Shown: positions 1 to 8,153 of the stretch, piece by piece
How positions within the stretch are numbered: position 1 is the stretch's first letter
How the letters are laid out: each line of letters opens with the position of its first letter
Made by a program: the position numbers and the translations under genes
Assembly: GCA_001683825.1 (NCBI GenBank)
Contig: LXTR01000071.1
Coordinates: 62,001 to 126,000 of the forward strand
Source: Flavobacteriaceae bacterium CP2B
GTDB lineage: Bacteria; Bacteroidota; Bacteroidia; Flavobacteriales; Flavobacteriaceae
DNA length: 64,000 nucleotides
Reading direction: 5' to 3'
Notes under the pieces: model-generated
Databases searched by the model: none
Told to the model about the DNA's origin: nothing
What the model saw: the letters and a program-made list of their open reading frames with translations, nothing else

Positions 1-415
1 ATATTGATAAACTATGTTTTTCAATTATGGAAACATTGTAGCCTGACATTACTCCTGCCAACAACGTGTCCTATGAAAAGCATTAGGTCAGTTCTTTAAA
101 GATATTATTTCTTTTTTTACTTAAATCATCTCTTTTTCTTTTTGATATAACTTGCTCCGCATCCTATATGTGATCGACCGCTTGGGGACGTCACCGGCAT
201 CAGTATGATTATAAGTTATAAGAAGCCCTTCCACTTGCTATAAATATGTGATCTTTTGTATGTCACCCCCGTTGTTTTGTGGTATGGTCCTGAGTACTAC
301 TGATGAGCTTAGTTATGGTTTATAGTTATACTACAACACCTATCTCATTGGTGTTTCTGTCTTAATTACTGTCAGGGTCCTATCAACAAATTAGTGGACC
401 AATGTATAATAACAC
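1..415. other. AT-rich non-coding lead-in to the cassette-like block
   Basis: No convincing coding sequence is visible in any frame. A GCCAAC followed 8 bases later by CTATG near 57-75 mirrors CATAG, 8 bases, GTTGGC near 508-526, so the left part may be a further cassette-type repeat arm or the tail of an ORF-less cassette continuing outside the window. Confidence 0.4.
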
Positions 416-512
416 CTATGGTTTAACGCCTTCAGAGGTCTGGGATTATTTGCTATTTTAGGGACTAACATAAACAATACGGAGACTAGGGGGTGCAGGC
501 GCCAAACCATAG
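416..512. repeat. Inverted-repeat (cassette-type) site before the MDR gene
   Basis: The left arm at 416-430 reads CTATGGTTT, two unpaired bases, CGCC. The right arm at 498-512 reads GGCG, two unpaired bases, AAACCATAG. All 13 paired positions match, with a 67-nt loop. A CCGTTG core follows at 519-524. The layout (two boxes per arm separated by a short mismatch, long variable loop, conserved core on the 3' side) recalls integron attC sites. The family identity is inferred; the pairing is directly visible. Confidence 0.55.
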
Positions 513-569
513 TCTGGGCCGTTGGCGGTTATGCAAGACAACCCGAGTGGTCAATATAAATTAATTAAA

Positions 570-1577
570 ATGAAAGCTTTTACAAAAACAAAATATGGAG
601 GACCAGAGATACTTCAATTGGAAGAAGTAGAAAGGCCATCTCTAAAAGATGATCACATTCTGGTAAAAGTTATAGCCAATTCAGCCAATCCCGCTGACTG
701 GCATATTCTTCGGGGAAAACCTTTTTTTGCGCGGTTCTCTTTCGGATTATTCAAACCCAAAGATAAAATCCTGGGGGCTGATTTTGCAGGCACTGTTGAA
801 GAAGTAGGAAACTATGTGGAGCATATTAAGGTTGGAGACAGGGTATTTGGAGAGACCCTTAAAGGAGGTGCTTTTGCTGAATACACTTGTGCACCGGCAA
901 ATGTTTGTGCCATCATGCCCGAAGGAATAGATTTTCCTAAAATGGCAAGCGTACCTGTAGCCGGAGTAACGGCTTTGCAAGCGCTCATCACTCATGGACA
1001 ACTAAAAGAAGGAGAATCGGTTTTAATCAACGGTTCTTCAGGAGGTGTCGGTCATTTCGCTGTACAAATTGCAAAAGCCTATGGTGCTAAAGTAACAGCA
1101 GTTTGTTCCAGTAAAAACATTGGCTTCGTAAAGACATTAGGAGCTGATCAAGTTATTGCATACGACAAAGAAAACATTCATCAACACGACGGGAAATACA
1201 ACCTTATTATTGATACGCACGGCAATCTTTCTCATAAAGACTACAAACGTATGGGACAGCGAGGTGTCATGGTAGGCTTCACAACATTGGGGCATATGAT
1301 TTCGGTACTTTTAAATACAACTATCAGCAAATTTCCTTTGACTCAATTTACAGCAGAAGCCAACACAAAAGATTTGGAAACGTTAGCAACTTTAATTCAG
1401 GACAGGAAAATTAAAGTTCACATAGAAAAGATCTATTCTTTTAATGAAATACCTGAAGCCTTACGATACATCGAAGCCATGCATACTAAAGGAAAAGTTG
1501 CAATGATATGGGAAAGTGCTGACAGCAGCAGGGATATTGATAATGAAAAAAAAACAGAAACCGCTAACATTGTATAA
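570..1577 (+). CDS. NAD(P)-dependent zinc-free MDR alcohol dehydrogenase/quinone reductase family
   Basis: A 335-residue medium-chain reductase of the quinone oxidoreductase-like branch. The N-terminal GroES-like domain shows GADFAGTVEEVG and GDRVFGE. The Rossmann domain shows SSGGVGHFAVQIAKAYGA, the NAD(P)-binding glycine motif. No cysteine/histidine set for structural zinc is apparent, so it is probably a zinc-independent reductase of quinones or enones; the substrate is unknown. I start at ATG 570 (MKAFTKTKYGG), the usual family start; the open frame upstream contains the cassette core and is unlikely to be translated. The stop codon lies inside the left arm of the next inverted repeat. 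The gene is AT-rich compared with its paralogue at 50542, which fits lateral acquisition. Confidence 0.85.
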   Translation: MKAFTKTKYGGPEILQLEEVERPSLKDDHILVKVIANSANPADWHILRGKPFFARFSFGLFKPKDKILGADFAGTVEEVGNYVEHIKVGDRVFGETLKGGAFAEYTCAPANVCAIMPEGIDFPKMASVPVAGVTALQALITHGQLKEGESVLINGSSGGVGHFAVQIAKAYGAKVTAVCSSKNIGFVKTLGADQVIAYDKENIHQHDGKYNLIIDTHGNLSHKDYKRMGQRGVMVGFTTLGHMISVLLNTTISKFPLTQFTAEANTKDLETLATLIQDRKIKVHIEKIYSFNEIPEALRYIEAMHTKGKVAMIWESADSSRDIDNEKKTETANIV

Positions 1578-1681
1578 CCGTATTGCGGGCTTAACGGATA
1601 AAATTGAGCATTTTTACTCGTAAGAGACTGTCCGGTATACGCACAGTGAATCGCTTCGAAATCCCGCACTAAGCTTATACA
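1571..1681. repeat. Inverted-repeat (cassette-type) site after the MDR gene
   Basis: The left arm is TGTATAA (1571-1577), 7 nt, GCGGG (1585-1589). The right arm is CCCGC (1663-1667), 7 nt, TTATACA (1675-1681). Both boxes pair perfectly with identical spacing across a 73-nt loop. A CCGTCG core follows at 1685. The TAA of the upstream gene lies within the left arm, as is common in gene cassettes. The right-arm sequence GAAATCCC-N2-ACTA recurs at 2869. Confidence 0.65.
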
Positions 1682-1848
1682 TGACCGTCGGCAGCAATGC
1701 ATGATGGATTTGAAAGCCTGGGTGCTTTCAGCACTTTATTTAAAACCAAAACAGGAAAATCACCTGCTGCATTTTAAAAAGAGCTACTTTAAAGAAGCAA
1801 ATTAGATTCAAAGTTCTGAACTTTGGAATAGGAATAAAGAAATCAAAG

Positions 1849-2244
1849 ATGAAAGTAACACTAATTAGCATTCCCGTTAGAGACCAAGATAAAGCCTTAA
1901 AATTCTATACAGAAAAACTGGGTTTCATAAAAAAGAAAGACAAACCCATGGAGGGAGGAAACAGATGGCTGACATTGGTTTCAAAAGACGCACAAGATGG
2001 ACCAGAAATATTACTGGAACCAGCACCAAATCATTTTGAACCTTCTAAAGTCTATCAAGATGCATTGATGGAAGCTGGAATTCCATACACTCAATTTGAT
2101 GTCGAAAATGTTGATGCAGAATATGAACGATTGACAAAACTTGGGGTAGAATTTAGTGTAAAACCAGCTACAATGGGAACAACCAAATATGCAGTATTTA
2201 ACGATACCTGCGGAAATAATATTGAAATTACCGAGGAATTATAA
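1849..2244 (+). CDS. VOC family protein (glyoxalase/bleomycin-resistance fold)
   Basis: A 131-residue single VOC domain with two beta-alpha-beta-beta-beta modules. It begins MKVTLISIPVRDQDKALKFY, the standard entry of extradiol-dioxygenase-like glyoxalase homologues, and ends with FNDTCGNNIEITEE, where a metal-ligand Glu is expected. The first-module ligand is less clear. Such small proteins bind or isomerise electrophilic metabolites or sequester antibiotics; the specific role is not visible. It stands alone between two repeat sites in the AT-rich block, a typical cargo of chromosomal cassette arrays. Confidence 0.88.
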   Translation: MKVTLISIPVRDQDKALKFYTEKLGFIKKKDKPMEGGNRWLTLVSKDAQDGPEILLEPAPNHFEPSKVYQDALMEAGIPYTQFDVENVDAEYERLTKLGVEFSVKPATMGTTKYAVFNDTCGNNIEITEEL

Positions 2245-2255
2245 AAACACTACAG

Positions 2256-2320
2256 CCAACTATGTACAGCCAATCATAGCCGCCTACCAGCAGGCCAACG
2301 GCTCATCTGCAAGACCGTTG
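2256..2320. repeat. Degenerate cassette junction between VOC and DUF1428 genes
   Basis: After the VOC stop the sequence carries AACTATGTACA, an AGCCG/CGGCT pair, and a CCGTTG core at 2315-2320, 50 bases before the next start. The arm pairing is much weaker than at 1571 or 4383, so this looks like an eroded copy of the same element. Confidence 0.3.
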
Positions 2321-2369
2321 TGTAACAGCTGAAAAAACCAGCGGAGATTTGAATAAAACCAATGACATT

Positions 2370-2759
2370 ATGGAAAATTACATAGACGGATTTGTCCTTC
2401 CAGTTCCACGAATTCACCTGGATGAATATAAAGGTGTGGCCGAAAAAGTAGCTGAAATCTGGAAAGAATATGGAGCAATTCAATACGTGGAGTGTGTCGG
2501 AGAAGATTTGAAATTAGAAGGCACTCGTTCTTTCGTTGAAGTAGTGGATATGAAACAAAGTGAAGTAATTGTTTTTGGATGGGTTATTTTCCCTTCCAAA
2601 GAGATTCGGGACAGCGCTAACAAGAAAGTTCTGACTGATTCAAGAATGAAGGAACTCGTTGCCCCATTAACCGACCCCAAAAGAATAATATTTAATGCTG
2701 AAAGAATGGTTTATGGAGGGTTCCAGCCACTTGTTCACTTGAATACTCCGTACGTTTAA
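2370..2759 (+). CDS. DUF1428 family protein
   Basis: A 129-residue protein matching the DUF1428 pattern: YIDGFVLPVP near the N-terminus, then an acidic centre, and a C-terminal ERMVYGGFQPLV signature. The fold is a ferredoxin-like dimeric alpha-beta barrel; the biochemical role is unknown. I choose ATG 2370 (MENYIDGF) because the extra seven upstream residues are not family-like. It is a solitary gene between two repeat sites, same orientation and AT-rich composition as its neighbours. DUF1428 genes are frequent cargo of cassette-like islands. Confidence 0.88.
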   Translation: MENYIDGFVLPVPRIHLDEYKGVAEKVAEIWKEYGAIQYVECVGEDLKLEGTRSFVEVVDMKQSEVIVFGWVIFPSKEIRDSANKKVLTDSRMKELVAPLTDPKRIIFNAERMVYGGFQPLVHLNTPYV

Positions 2760-2788
2760 AATAAAAATAACCGTTGCACAACAATACC

Positions 2789-2905
2789 TATACGCTATGC
2801 GGGTGAAAGTGCTCCTATGAAGGCAATTACAATAAAATAAATTCAGTAGGCGGACACTGAAGTGCCTTGAAATCCCTTACTACGCATGGCCGAAGCCGTT
2901 ACCGA
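2789..2905. repeat. Inverted-repeat (cassette-type) site after DUF1428
   Basis: The left arm contains TATACGCTATGCGGG (2789-2803), similar to TATAACCGTATTGCGGG at 1573. The right arm GAAATCCCTTACTACGC (2869-2885) matches 14 of 17 positions of the right arm at 1658-1674. CCGTTAC follows near 2897. The pairing between the two arms is imperfect, but the homology to the 1571 site is direct. Confidence 0.5.
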
Positions 2906-3342
2906 AAATTGCGCTTTTGGTATTATTCAGTAAGCTTTAAGGGTGCAGTGACACATCTTCTCTCTTAAAAATCCAAAACCCAAAAAAATACTATTGAAAA
3001 TACGGCCAGGGGCCCAATGGCCCGGCGTTCCCTGGGCAACGGTAAGGTGATGGCCCATGGTATGGCGCGCGCAATAATAGGTGACAACGACTATCCTTCA
3101 GCGCTACCCGCCGTCTTCTGAAAATTTCCTACATTTAATCTTAACTAAACCCAGCCGGAAGGTCGCCATCGGCCTAGCGCCTTGCCGGCGCTAACCTTTT
3201 CCGGAAAGCCCGAAAACCCGCCGCCGGCACAACGCCGAAAAACCTCACCGGAAGCATTGCATGGGCCGTTGCAGCCAAATTTACCAAGAGGGGAAAAATC
3301 GATTCAACCCAAAACTTATAGAAGATAAAAATTCACTTTCAA
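2906..3342. other. GC-rich non-coding segment inside the AT-rich block
   Basis: No gene is seen. Composition jumps to GC-rich (runs such as GCCGGCGC) and back. It contains a promoter-like ATTTCCTACATTTA (3124-3137) of the type found elsewhere before host genes, and a CCGTTG core at 3266-3271, 72 bases before the next gene. It may be host DNA or a decayed cassette lodged in the array. Confidence 0.4.
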
Positions 3343-3966
3343 ATGGATCAAATGTTGCACATTAAAGATTACATATCCAATATCCCGGACTATTTTAAAA
3401 CATCCCAAAATCTACCACCTTGGGAATTGACAATAAATTTGAAGGTGATTATTGAAAAAATATTGCCGAAACTTGGCTCAGGGTTCAAAATAGAAAACGG
3501 AATAGCCATTCATAAATCCACTACCATCGAAAATGGAGTCACAATTAAAAGACCTTTTATAGCAATGGAAAATTGTCATATTGGAGCAAACTCATATTTT
3601 CGAGAAGGTGTGTTTCTGGACAAATCAGTAAAAATCGGACCTTGTTCAGAAATAAAGAGCAGTATAATCTGTTCCCAAACCGCAATTGCACATTTAAACT
3701 ATATCGGAAACAGTATTATTGGGCAAAATGTGAATTTTGAGGCCGGCTCGATTGCTGCAAACCACTACAATGAGCGAGAGAATAAAAGAATTTGGATTAA
3801 GCACAATAACAAATCCCTTGATACCGGAGTTGAAAAATTTGGTGCGTTAGTTGGAGATAACTCTAAAATAGGCGCAAACGGAGTTTTATCTCCCGGAACT
3901 ATACTAAACAAAAATTCCATAGTGAAAAGGCTAGAATTGGTTGACCAACAACAAAGGAATTTATAA
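3343..3966 (+). CDS. Left-handed beta-helix (hexapeptide-repeat) acyltransferase-like protein
   Basis: A 207-residue protein built mostly of imperfect hexapeptide turns ([LIV]-G-x4), for example around NGVTIKRPFI, NCHIGANSYF, VKIGPCSEI and SKIGANGVLSPGTIL. This resembles the C-terminal domain of GlmU or UDP-3-O-acyl-glucosamine acyltransferases. About 45 N-terminal residues precede the helix in place of a nucleotidyltransferase domain, so the protein is probably an acetyl/acyltransferase or a carbohydrate-binding remnant; the substrate is unknown. It is AT-rich and a solitary cassette-like gene; the cupin gene follows after only 32 nt. Confidence 0.75.
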   Translation: MDQMLHIKDYISNIPDYFKTSQNLPPWELTINLKVIIEKILPKLGSGFKIENGIAIHKSTTIENGVTIKRPFIAMENCHIGANSYFREGVFLDKSVKIGPCSEIKSSIICSQTAIAHLNYIGNSIIGQNVNFEAGSIAANHYNERENKRIWIKHNNKSLDTGVEKFGALVGDNSKIGANGVLSPGTILNKNSIVKRLELVDQQQRNL

Positions 3967-3998
3967 CACGAATCGTTCGGACTTTTTATTGGGAAGGT

Positions 3999-4361
3999 AT
4001 GGAAAACGCATCGCAAATGAAAAAATCCAAAGATACCTGTGAGCATTATTATTGGGGAGAAAATTGTAGCGGATGGCATTTGGTGAAATCTAAAAGTTTA
4101 AGCGTAATTGAAGAAATGATGCCTCCAAAAACTCAGGAGAAAAAGCACTATCACAATAATTCACAACAATTTTTTAGGGTTTTGAGTGGAAAGGCAACCT
4201 TCGAAATTGAAAATGAAACAATAGAGGTGGAAAGTGGAGACGGAATTCATATCCCACCGAAAATAAAGCACCGAATCAGAAATGACCAATGTGAAAATTT
4301 GGAGTTTATCGTGATTTCTGAACCTACAACTCGGCGAGATAGATACGAATTGGATGCATAA
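3999..4361 (+). CDS. Cupin domain protein
   Basis: A 120-residue single cupin barrel. Motif 1 is represented by KKHYHNNSQQFFRVLSGKATF (metal-binding His-x-His and Glu/Gln positions), and motif 2 by SGDGIHIPPKIKHRI with the second-half His. The sequence fits a small metal-dependent isomerase or sensor, and the substrate cannot be told. Starts at 3999 or 4017 are both possible. The spacer to the previous gene is a 32-nt stub with ACACGA and TCGTTC, which looks like a collapsed repeat junction. Confidence 0.85.
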   Translation: MENASQMKKSKDTCEHYYWGENCSGWHLVKSKSLSVIEEMMPPKTQEKKHYHNNSQQFFRVLSGKATFEIENETIEVESGDGIHIPPKIKHRIRNDQCENLEFIVISEPTTRRDRYELDA

Positions 4362-4377
4362 AAACGCTATACAACCC

Positions 4378-4500
4378 TATAGAACCACAATTTGCTGCGC
4401 TGTTCGCGTTGCCCGGAACGGCCGGGGAGTCCGTCCCTGTTAATTGAATGATTACCAGGTGATAATCTATTAACTTAAAAACCGCAACAAATGGTTATAC
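4378..4500. repeat. Inverted-repeat (cassette-type) site after the cupin gene
   Basis: The left arm AACC (4383-4386), a three-base bulge, ATTTGCTGCG (4390-4399) pairs with CGCAACAAATGGTT (4483-4496): 13 of 14 pairs, loop 83 nt. The right end ATAC resembles the TTATACA box of the 1571 site. The stem has the same two-box design as the other sites. Confidence 0.55.
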
Positions 4501-4577
4501 AAGAGCGTAAAGCGCAATGTAACAAAGTAACAAAACAGTCCGCAATTCGTCACCCTTAAAACCAACTTCAAAATTCA

Positions 4578-5432
4578 ATGAAAAAATCAGCATCCGAAAC
4601 GAAAGAAACCTGGAAAACAATCTTTCTATTTCTTGCAATCGTCTTAGCTCTTACTTCGCCGTTCCATTATGCCATAGTAAACCTGTATCCTTCAAGGATA
4701 TATGTTGGCGCTATCATGTGGTGTCCTGCAATAGCTGCTTTTATCACCCTGAAAATTAAAGGGCGTAAAATTTCATCTCTAAATTGGAATTGGGGCGATT
4801 GGAAATATATCCGAGGGTCTTATTTCATTCCTGCCTTCTATGGTATAATCACGTACATACTGATCTGGACTTTCGGATTTGGAGGTTTAGCAAATGAAGA
4901 AGCAATTACAGATTGGGGAGAAGAACTTGGATTGTTTGGAATAGGAACTTTAAATCCCCCCTCGATAACAATCATAGCCATTATCTTATTGGGGACTGTA
5001 GAGGTGATAAGAGCTTCGGCAACAACTTTGGGAGAAGAAATTGGATGGAGAGGCTTTTTTATCTATGAATTAAGAAAGGTACTTTCCTTTACCGGCGTAT
5101 CTGTTTTTAGTGGGCTTATATGGGCCGCCTGGCATTGGCCACTGCTCGTTTATTACAGTAATAATGTACTATTGGAATTTATAACATTCTTTATTGTGAT
5201 TATTTCCATGTCATGTATTATGGCCTACTACACGTTTAAATCTAAAAGTCTATGGCCGGCAGTACTATTTCACGCAGTGAGCAATGTATTTATTCAAAAG
5301 ATAATGCCTCCTCTGACAATGAAAATTGATGGAACTGAACATTGGCTTGGGGAAAACGGAATCATGTTTGCCATTGTTACCAGTGTTTTTGGAATTTACT
5401 TCTGGAGAAAAGCGATGAAAGAGAAGTTGTGA
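4578..5432 (+). CDS. CPBP family intramembrane glutamic endopeptidase
   Basis: A 284-residue multi-spanning protein with the CPBP (Abi/CAAX-like) signature: motif 1 GEEIGWRGFF (catalytic Glu pair and Arg), motif 2 with WAAWHWPLLV, and the C-terminal FHAVSN His. Around eight hydrophobic segments are visible. Members cleave prenylated or other small peptides in the membrane, and in bacteria several protect against bacteriocins or act in self-immunity; the actual substrate is unknown. It is the last intact gene of the AT-rich cassette-like block. Confidence 0.88.
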   Translation: MKKSASETKETWKTIFLFLAIVLALTSPFHYAIVNLYPSRIYVGAIMWCPAIAAFITLKIKGRKISSLNWNWGDWKYIRGSYFIPAFYGIITYILIWTFGFGGLANEEAITDWGEELGLFGIGTLNPPSITIIAIILLGTVEVIRASATTLGEEIGWRGFFIYELRKVLSFTGVSVFSGLIWAAWHWPLLVYYSNNVLLEFITFFIVIISMSCIMAYYTFKSKSLWPAVLFHAVSNVFIQKIMPPLTMKIDGTEHWLGENGIMFAIVTSVFGIYFWRKAMKEKL

Positions 5433-5674
5433 TGGAAAATACAAAAACAACTATTGCCAATAGCAGATATACCGCATCGTTCCTCTCCTGCTCTCAAGAA
5501 TATTTACTCTATATTTAAAGTAAAATATCGTGGTTCGCATTTTTGCACGAGCCAATTGTCCGGAGAAGATGATGCCATGGTGCTTTCCGCAGAGCACGCA
5601 ATGTATGAAGACTAAGGCTCAGCGCCAGGACCGGATCCAAACAACTACTTTCTTCCTTCGCAACGGATGCATAG

Positions 5675-5866
5675 CCAGGATCTTCTACTTTTGACAGGTA
5701 CATAAAATGGGAGGAGGTCAGGTGGGTTGGGTACATTGAGAAAGCGGACAATGTATACTTTTTTGCAACACGCCTGATCAAAGACCGAAATGCCCCTAAT
5801 ACAAATTTTGGCAGTTGTCGAAAGGATATAACAAAAAGGATCTGCAGAGAACTTGGGATACTGTGA
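5675..5866 (+). pseudogene. C-terminal remnant of a class D (OXA-type) beta-lactamase
   Basis: The frame from 5675 to the stop at 5864-5866 encodes VRWVGYIEKADNVYFFATRL and then RKDITKRICRELGIL. In class D beta-lactamases the strand after the KTG motif (GWxVGYxExxxNxYFFA) and the last helix (RxxITxxILxxLGIL) have exactly this pattern and order. The SxxK, SxN and KTG parts are absent, and the frames upstream of 5675 are broken by stops, so the gene is decayed. It sits just beyond the cassette-like block. Confidence 0.6.
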
Positions 5867-5916
5867 CAACGAAAGCACCGCAGATACCAGCACCTAAAAG
5901 CCAAAGGACCTACCCG

Positions 5917-6138
5917 CTAAGGATGAGGGAACCGCAAAGGTTTCGGAAATTTGAAAAATCCGGCTTGCGGATGATGGCAGGTCATGACCATCCAAGTAAC
6001 ATAAAAAGCGATTGAAATCCACCCGATACCTGCGACAATTGCCCATTGTTTAATAGCCGGATGCCCAATACCGGATTCAAGCCAAGAAGCCCATACAACC
6101 ACAGTGGCAATTGAATAGGGCACTAGGGCAGGTGCCAT
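5917..6138 (-). other. Possible small two-span membrane protein or remnant
   Basis: A 73-codon minus-strand frame encodes two strong hydrophobic stretches (VPYSIATVVVWASWL and WAIVAGIGWISIAFYVTWMV). The open frame extends upstream of the ATG with another hydrophobic stretch. I do not recognise a family. It may be the tail of a decayed membrane gene, since the surrounding 5.4-6.5 kb has no other credible frame and looks degenerate. The rest of 5867-6497 holds nothing I can support. Confidence 0.25.
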
Positions 6139-6497
6139 TTTATTAAAAAAGAACAGGCAACAATGAACAACGGCAACATACTGCCCCGTCTGAATCCCCT
6201 GTCATTCAATTCAGAATGTGAAGCCGGAGGGCCTTTGTCGCCAAATGAATACCCCATTGTAAAATGGGCAACATGCATCCCCGATATTTTATCCCCTTTC
6301 ATGTAATGGCCCTTCGATAAAAACGACAGGACGTTTTGGGGCTCCTGGCTTAAATCAGGGCTGACCCGCTGATTTCCTCCTAGTCCCGAAATACCCCCGG
6401 GATTTAGTTGCAGCCATACTATGGCCCCGCCATATAAACAAGCAAGGTGTTTTGGCAACAAACCCTGCAAGGACACATTACTCAAAAGCCAAAGAAA

Positions 6498-7022
6498 ATG
6501 ATACAAGGCAGAATTAAAGACATATGGATCGACCTGCGTGATGAGCTCTTCGGCTTTGTTTTGTCAATAGTAAATGACAGGGAACTGGCGCAGGATATCG
6601 TACAGGATGTTTTCATTAAAATCCAAACAAACCTCCATACATTAAAACACCCATCAAAGCTAACTTCCTGGGCGTACCAGGTAACGAGAAATACCATTGT
6701 GGACCACTACAGGAAAACAAAAAACAATATCACCCATATAGAATGCCCGGATATCCCTGAAGAAGACCCTAACAATTTTGAATACAGCAGGCTTTCCGAT
6801 TGCATCAATGGGAAAATAAACAACCTGTCAAAAACCTACAAAGAAGCAATCGTGCTGACCTACTTAAAAAACCTTTCCCAAAAGCAATTGGCTGACCACC
6901 TGGGGATATCCTACTCCGGAACAAAATCAAGGGTTCAAAAAGCCAGGAACCTTCTCAAAAAAGACCTTCTTGATTGCCCTAATGTAACCGTTGACAACTC
7001 AGGGAAAATACTCGACTATTAA
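6498..7022 (+). CDS. RNA polymerase ECF-type sigma factor, SigZ-like
   Basis: A 174-residue sigma-70 family protein with region 2 (FGFVLSIVNDRELAQDIVQD, then VFIKIQ) and region 4 (LTYLKNLSQKQLADHLGISY, followed by KSRVQKARNLL, a helix-turn-helix). No region 1 or 3 is present, so it is ECF-sized and most like SigZ. ATG 6498 is chosen; an upstream frame-in start at 6447 adds unlike residues. There is no adjacent anti-sigma gene; PhzF follows after 72 nt. The promoters it recognises are not evident. Confidence 0.85.
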   Translation: MIQGRIKDIWIDLRDELFGFVLSIVNDRELAQDIVQDVFIKIQTNLHTLKHPSKLTSWAYQVTRNTIVDHYRKTKNNITHIECPDIPEEDPNNFEYSRLSDCINGKINNLSKTYKEAIVLTYLKNLSQKQLADHLGISYSGTKSRVQKARNLLKKDLLDCPNVTVDNSGKILDY

Positions 7023-7094
7023 AAAAATTGCACTAAACTTCGTCTTTTTTCATCCTTTCTCGTCCATTAACCAAACCCTATAATAATATTAAAA

Positions 7095-7982
7095 ATGGAC
7101 CCAAAAAAGAACATTACCGTCCAAATCCTGAATGCCTTTGCCGAGGACAACAAAGGCGGCAACCCGGCTGGAGTAGTTTTAAACGCGGATCACCTTACCA
7201 ATGAAAATAAGCTGGAGATCGCCAAAAAAGTGGGCTTGTCGGAAACTGCATTTGTATCACGTTCCCAAACTGCCGATTATAAACTGGACTTTTTTACACC
7301 AACGAAGCAAATAGCGCATTGCGGGCATGCAACCATTGCGACGTTTTCTTATTTAAAACAACTCGGAGATCTAAATAAAAGTGAATCTTCCAAAGAAACC
7401 ATCGATGGAAATCGAAAGATTAAATTAACAGGCGAATTGGCCTTTATGGAACAAACCGCACCCAAGTACAAAGATGTGAAAAGCCAGGAAGCCCGGATTC
7501 TGGATTCTTTAGGACTCAACAAAAATCAACTCGGTGCCGTATCCCCGATTACATTGGTAAATACGGGGAACTCATTTGTAATCGTTCCTGTAAGGTCCAG
7601 GGAAGTACTGGCTTCCATAAAGCCCAACCACATTCTTATCGGTGAAATAAGTGAAGAACTCGATTTGATAGGCTACTATGTGTTTACGGATGATACCGGA
7701 AATAAAAATCTGGATGCGACCGCACGGATGTTCGGACCTCGTTATGGAATCCTGGAAGAGTCTGGAACAGGAATGGCTGCCGGACCATTAGCCTGTTATT
7801 TGTACGAGTTTTTAAATATCGATAAAAGCAGGTTTAAAATCCAACAGGGGAAATTTATGGAAAAGCCTTCCAAAAGCCTTATTATTGTCGACCTAAACAT
7901 GGAAAATGGTACGATCCGTAGTCTTATGGCTGGCGGAAAAGGGATTTTAAGGGACCAGATGACCCTGGAAATCACCCCCTAA
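7095..7982 (+). CDS. PhzF family isomerase/epimerase-like protein
   Basis: A 295-residue PhzF-fold protein (two diaminopimelate-epimerase-like halves). The N-terminal DAFAEDNKGGNPAGVV motif is absent in exact form but NAFAEDNKGGNPAGVV is present, then GLSETAFV with the catalytic Glu, IAHCGHATIAT, and the C-terminal ESGTGMAAGPLACYL. Characterised relatives isomerise trans-2,3-dihydro-3-hydroxyanthranilate, but most homologues have no known substrate, and no other phenazine gene is nearby. It is probably cytosolic. The gap of 72 nt to the sigma gene permits cotranscription. Confidence 0.9.
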   Translation: MDPKKNITVQILNAFAEDNKGGNPAGVVLNADHLTNENKLEIAKKVGLSETAFVSRSQTADYKLDFFTPTKQIAHCGHATIATFSYLKQLGDLNKSESSKETIDGNRKIKLTGELAFMEQTAPKYKDVKSQEARILDSLGLNKNQLGAVSPITLVNTGNSFVIVPVRSREVLASIKPNHILIGEISEELDLIGYYVFTDDTGNKNLDATARMFGPRYGILEESGTGMAAGPLACYLYEFLNIDKSRFKIQQGKFMEKPSKSLIIVDLNMENGTIRSLMAGGKGILRDQMTLEITP

Positions 7983-8153
7983 AGGCCGTGCCCGGCATCG
8001 TACTATACCATAGCGCCTCAGGTACAAACCTGAAGTACTTTGGTTTTAGAACATATTACCCCAGATGAAGATTACAAATATACCATCTGCCATTGCGTTT
8101 TTACGGTACCGTTGCAATTCTCCCAAACATGAATTTAACAGTAATTTTTTAGT

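Noticed and set aside
416-4500. CRISPR array
   Set aside because: The repeats are few, divergent and separated by whole genes, unlike regular direct repeats with spacers.
1-5432. Class 1-type integron
   Set aside because: No integrase gene or attI is seen in the window and the GTTRRRY boxes are not classic, so only a cassette-like block is claimed.
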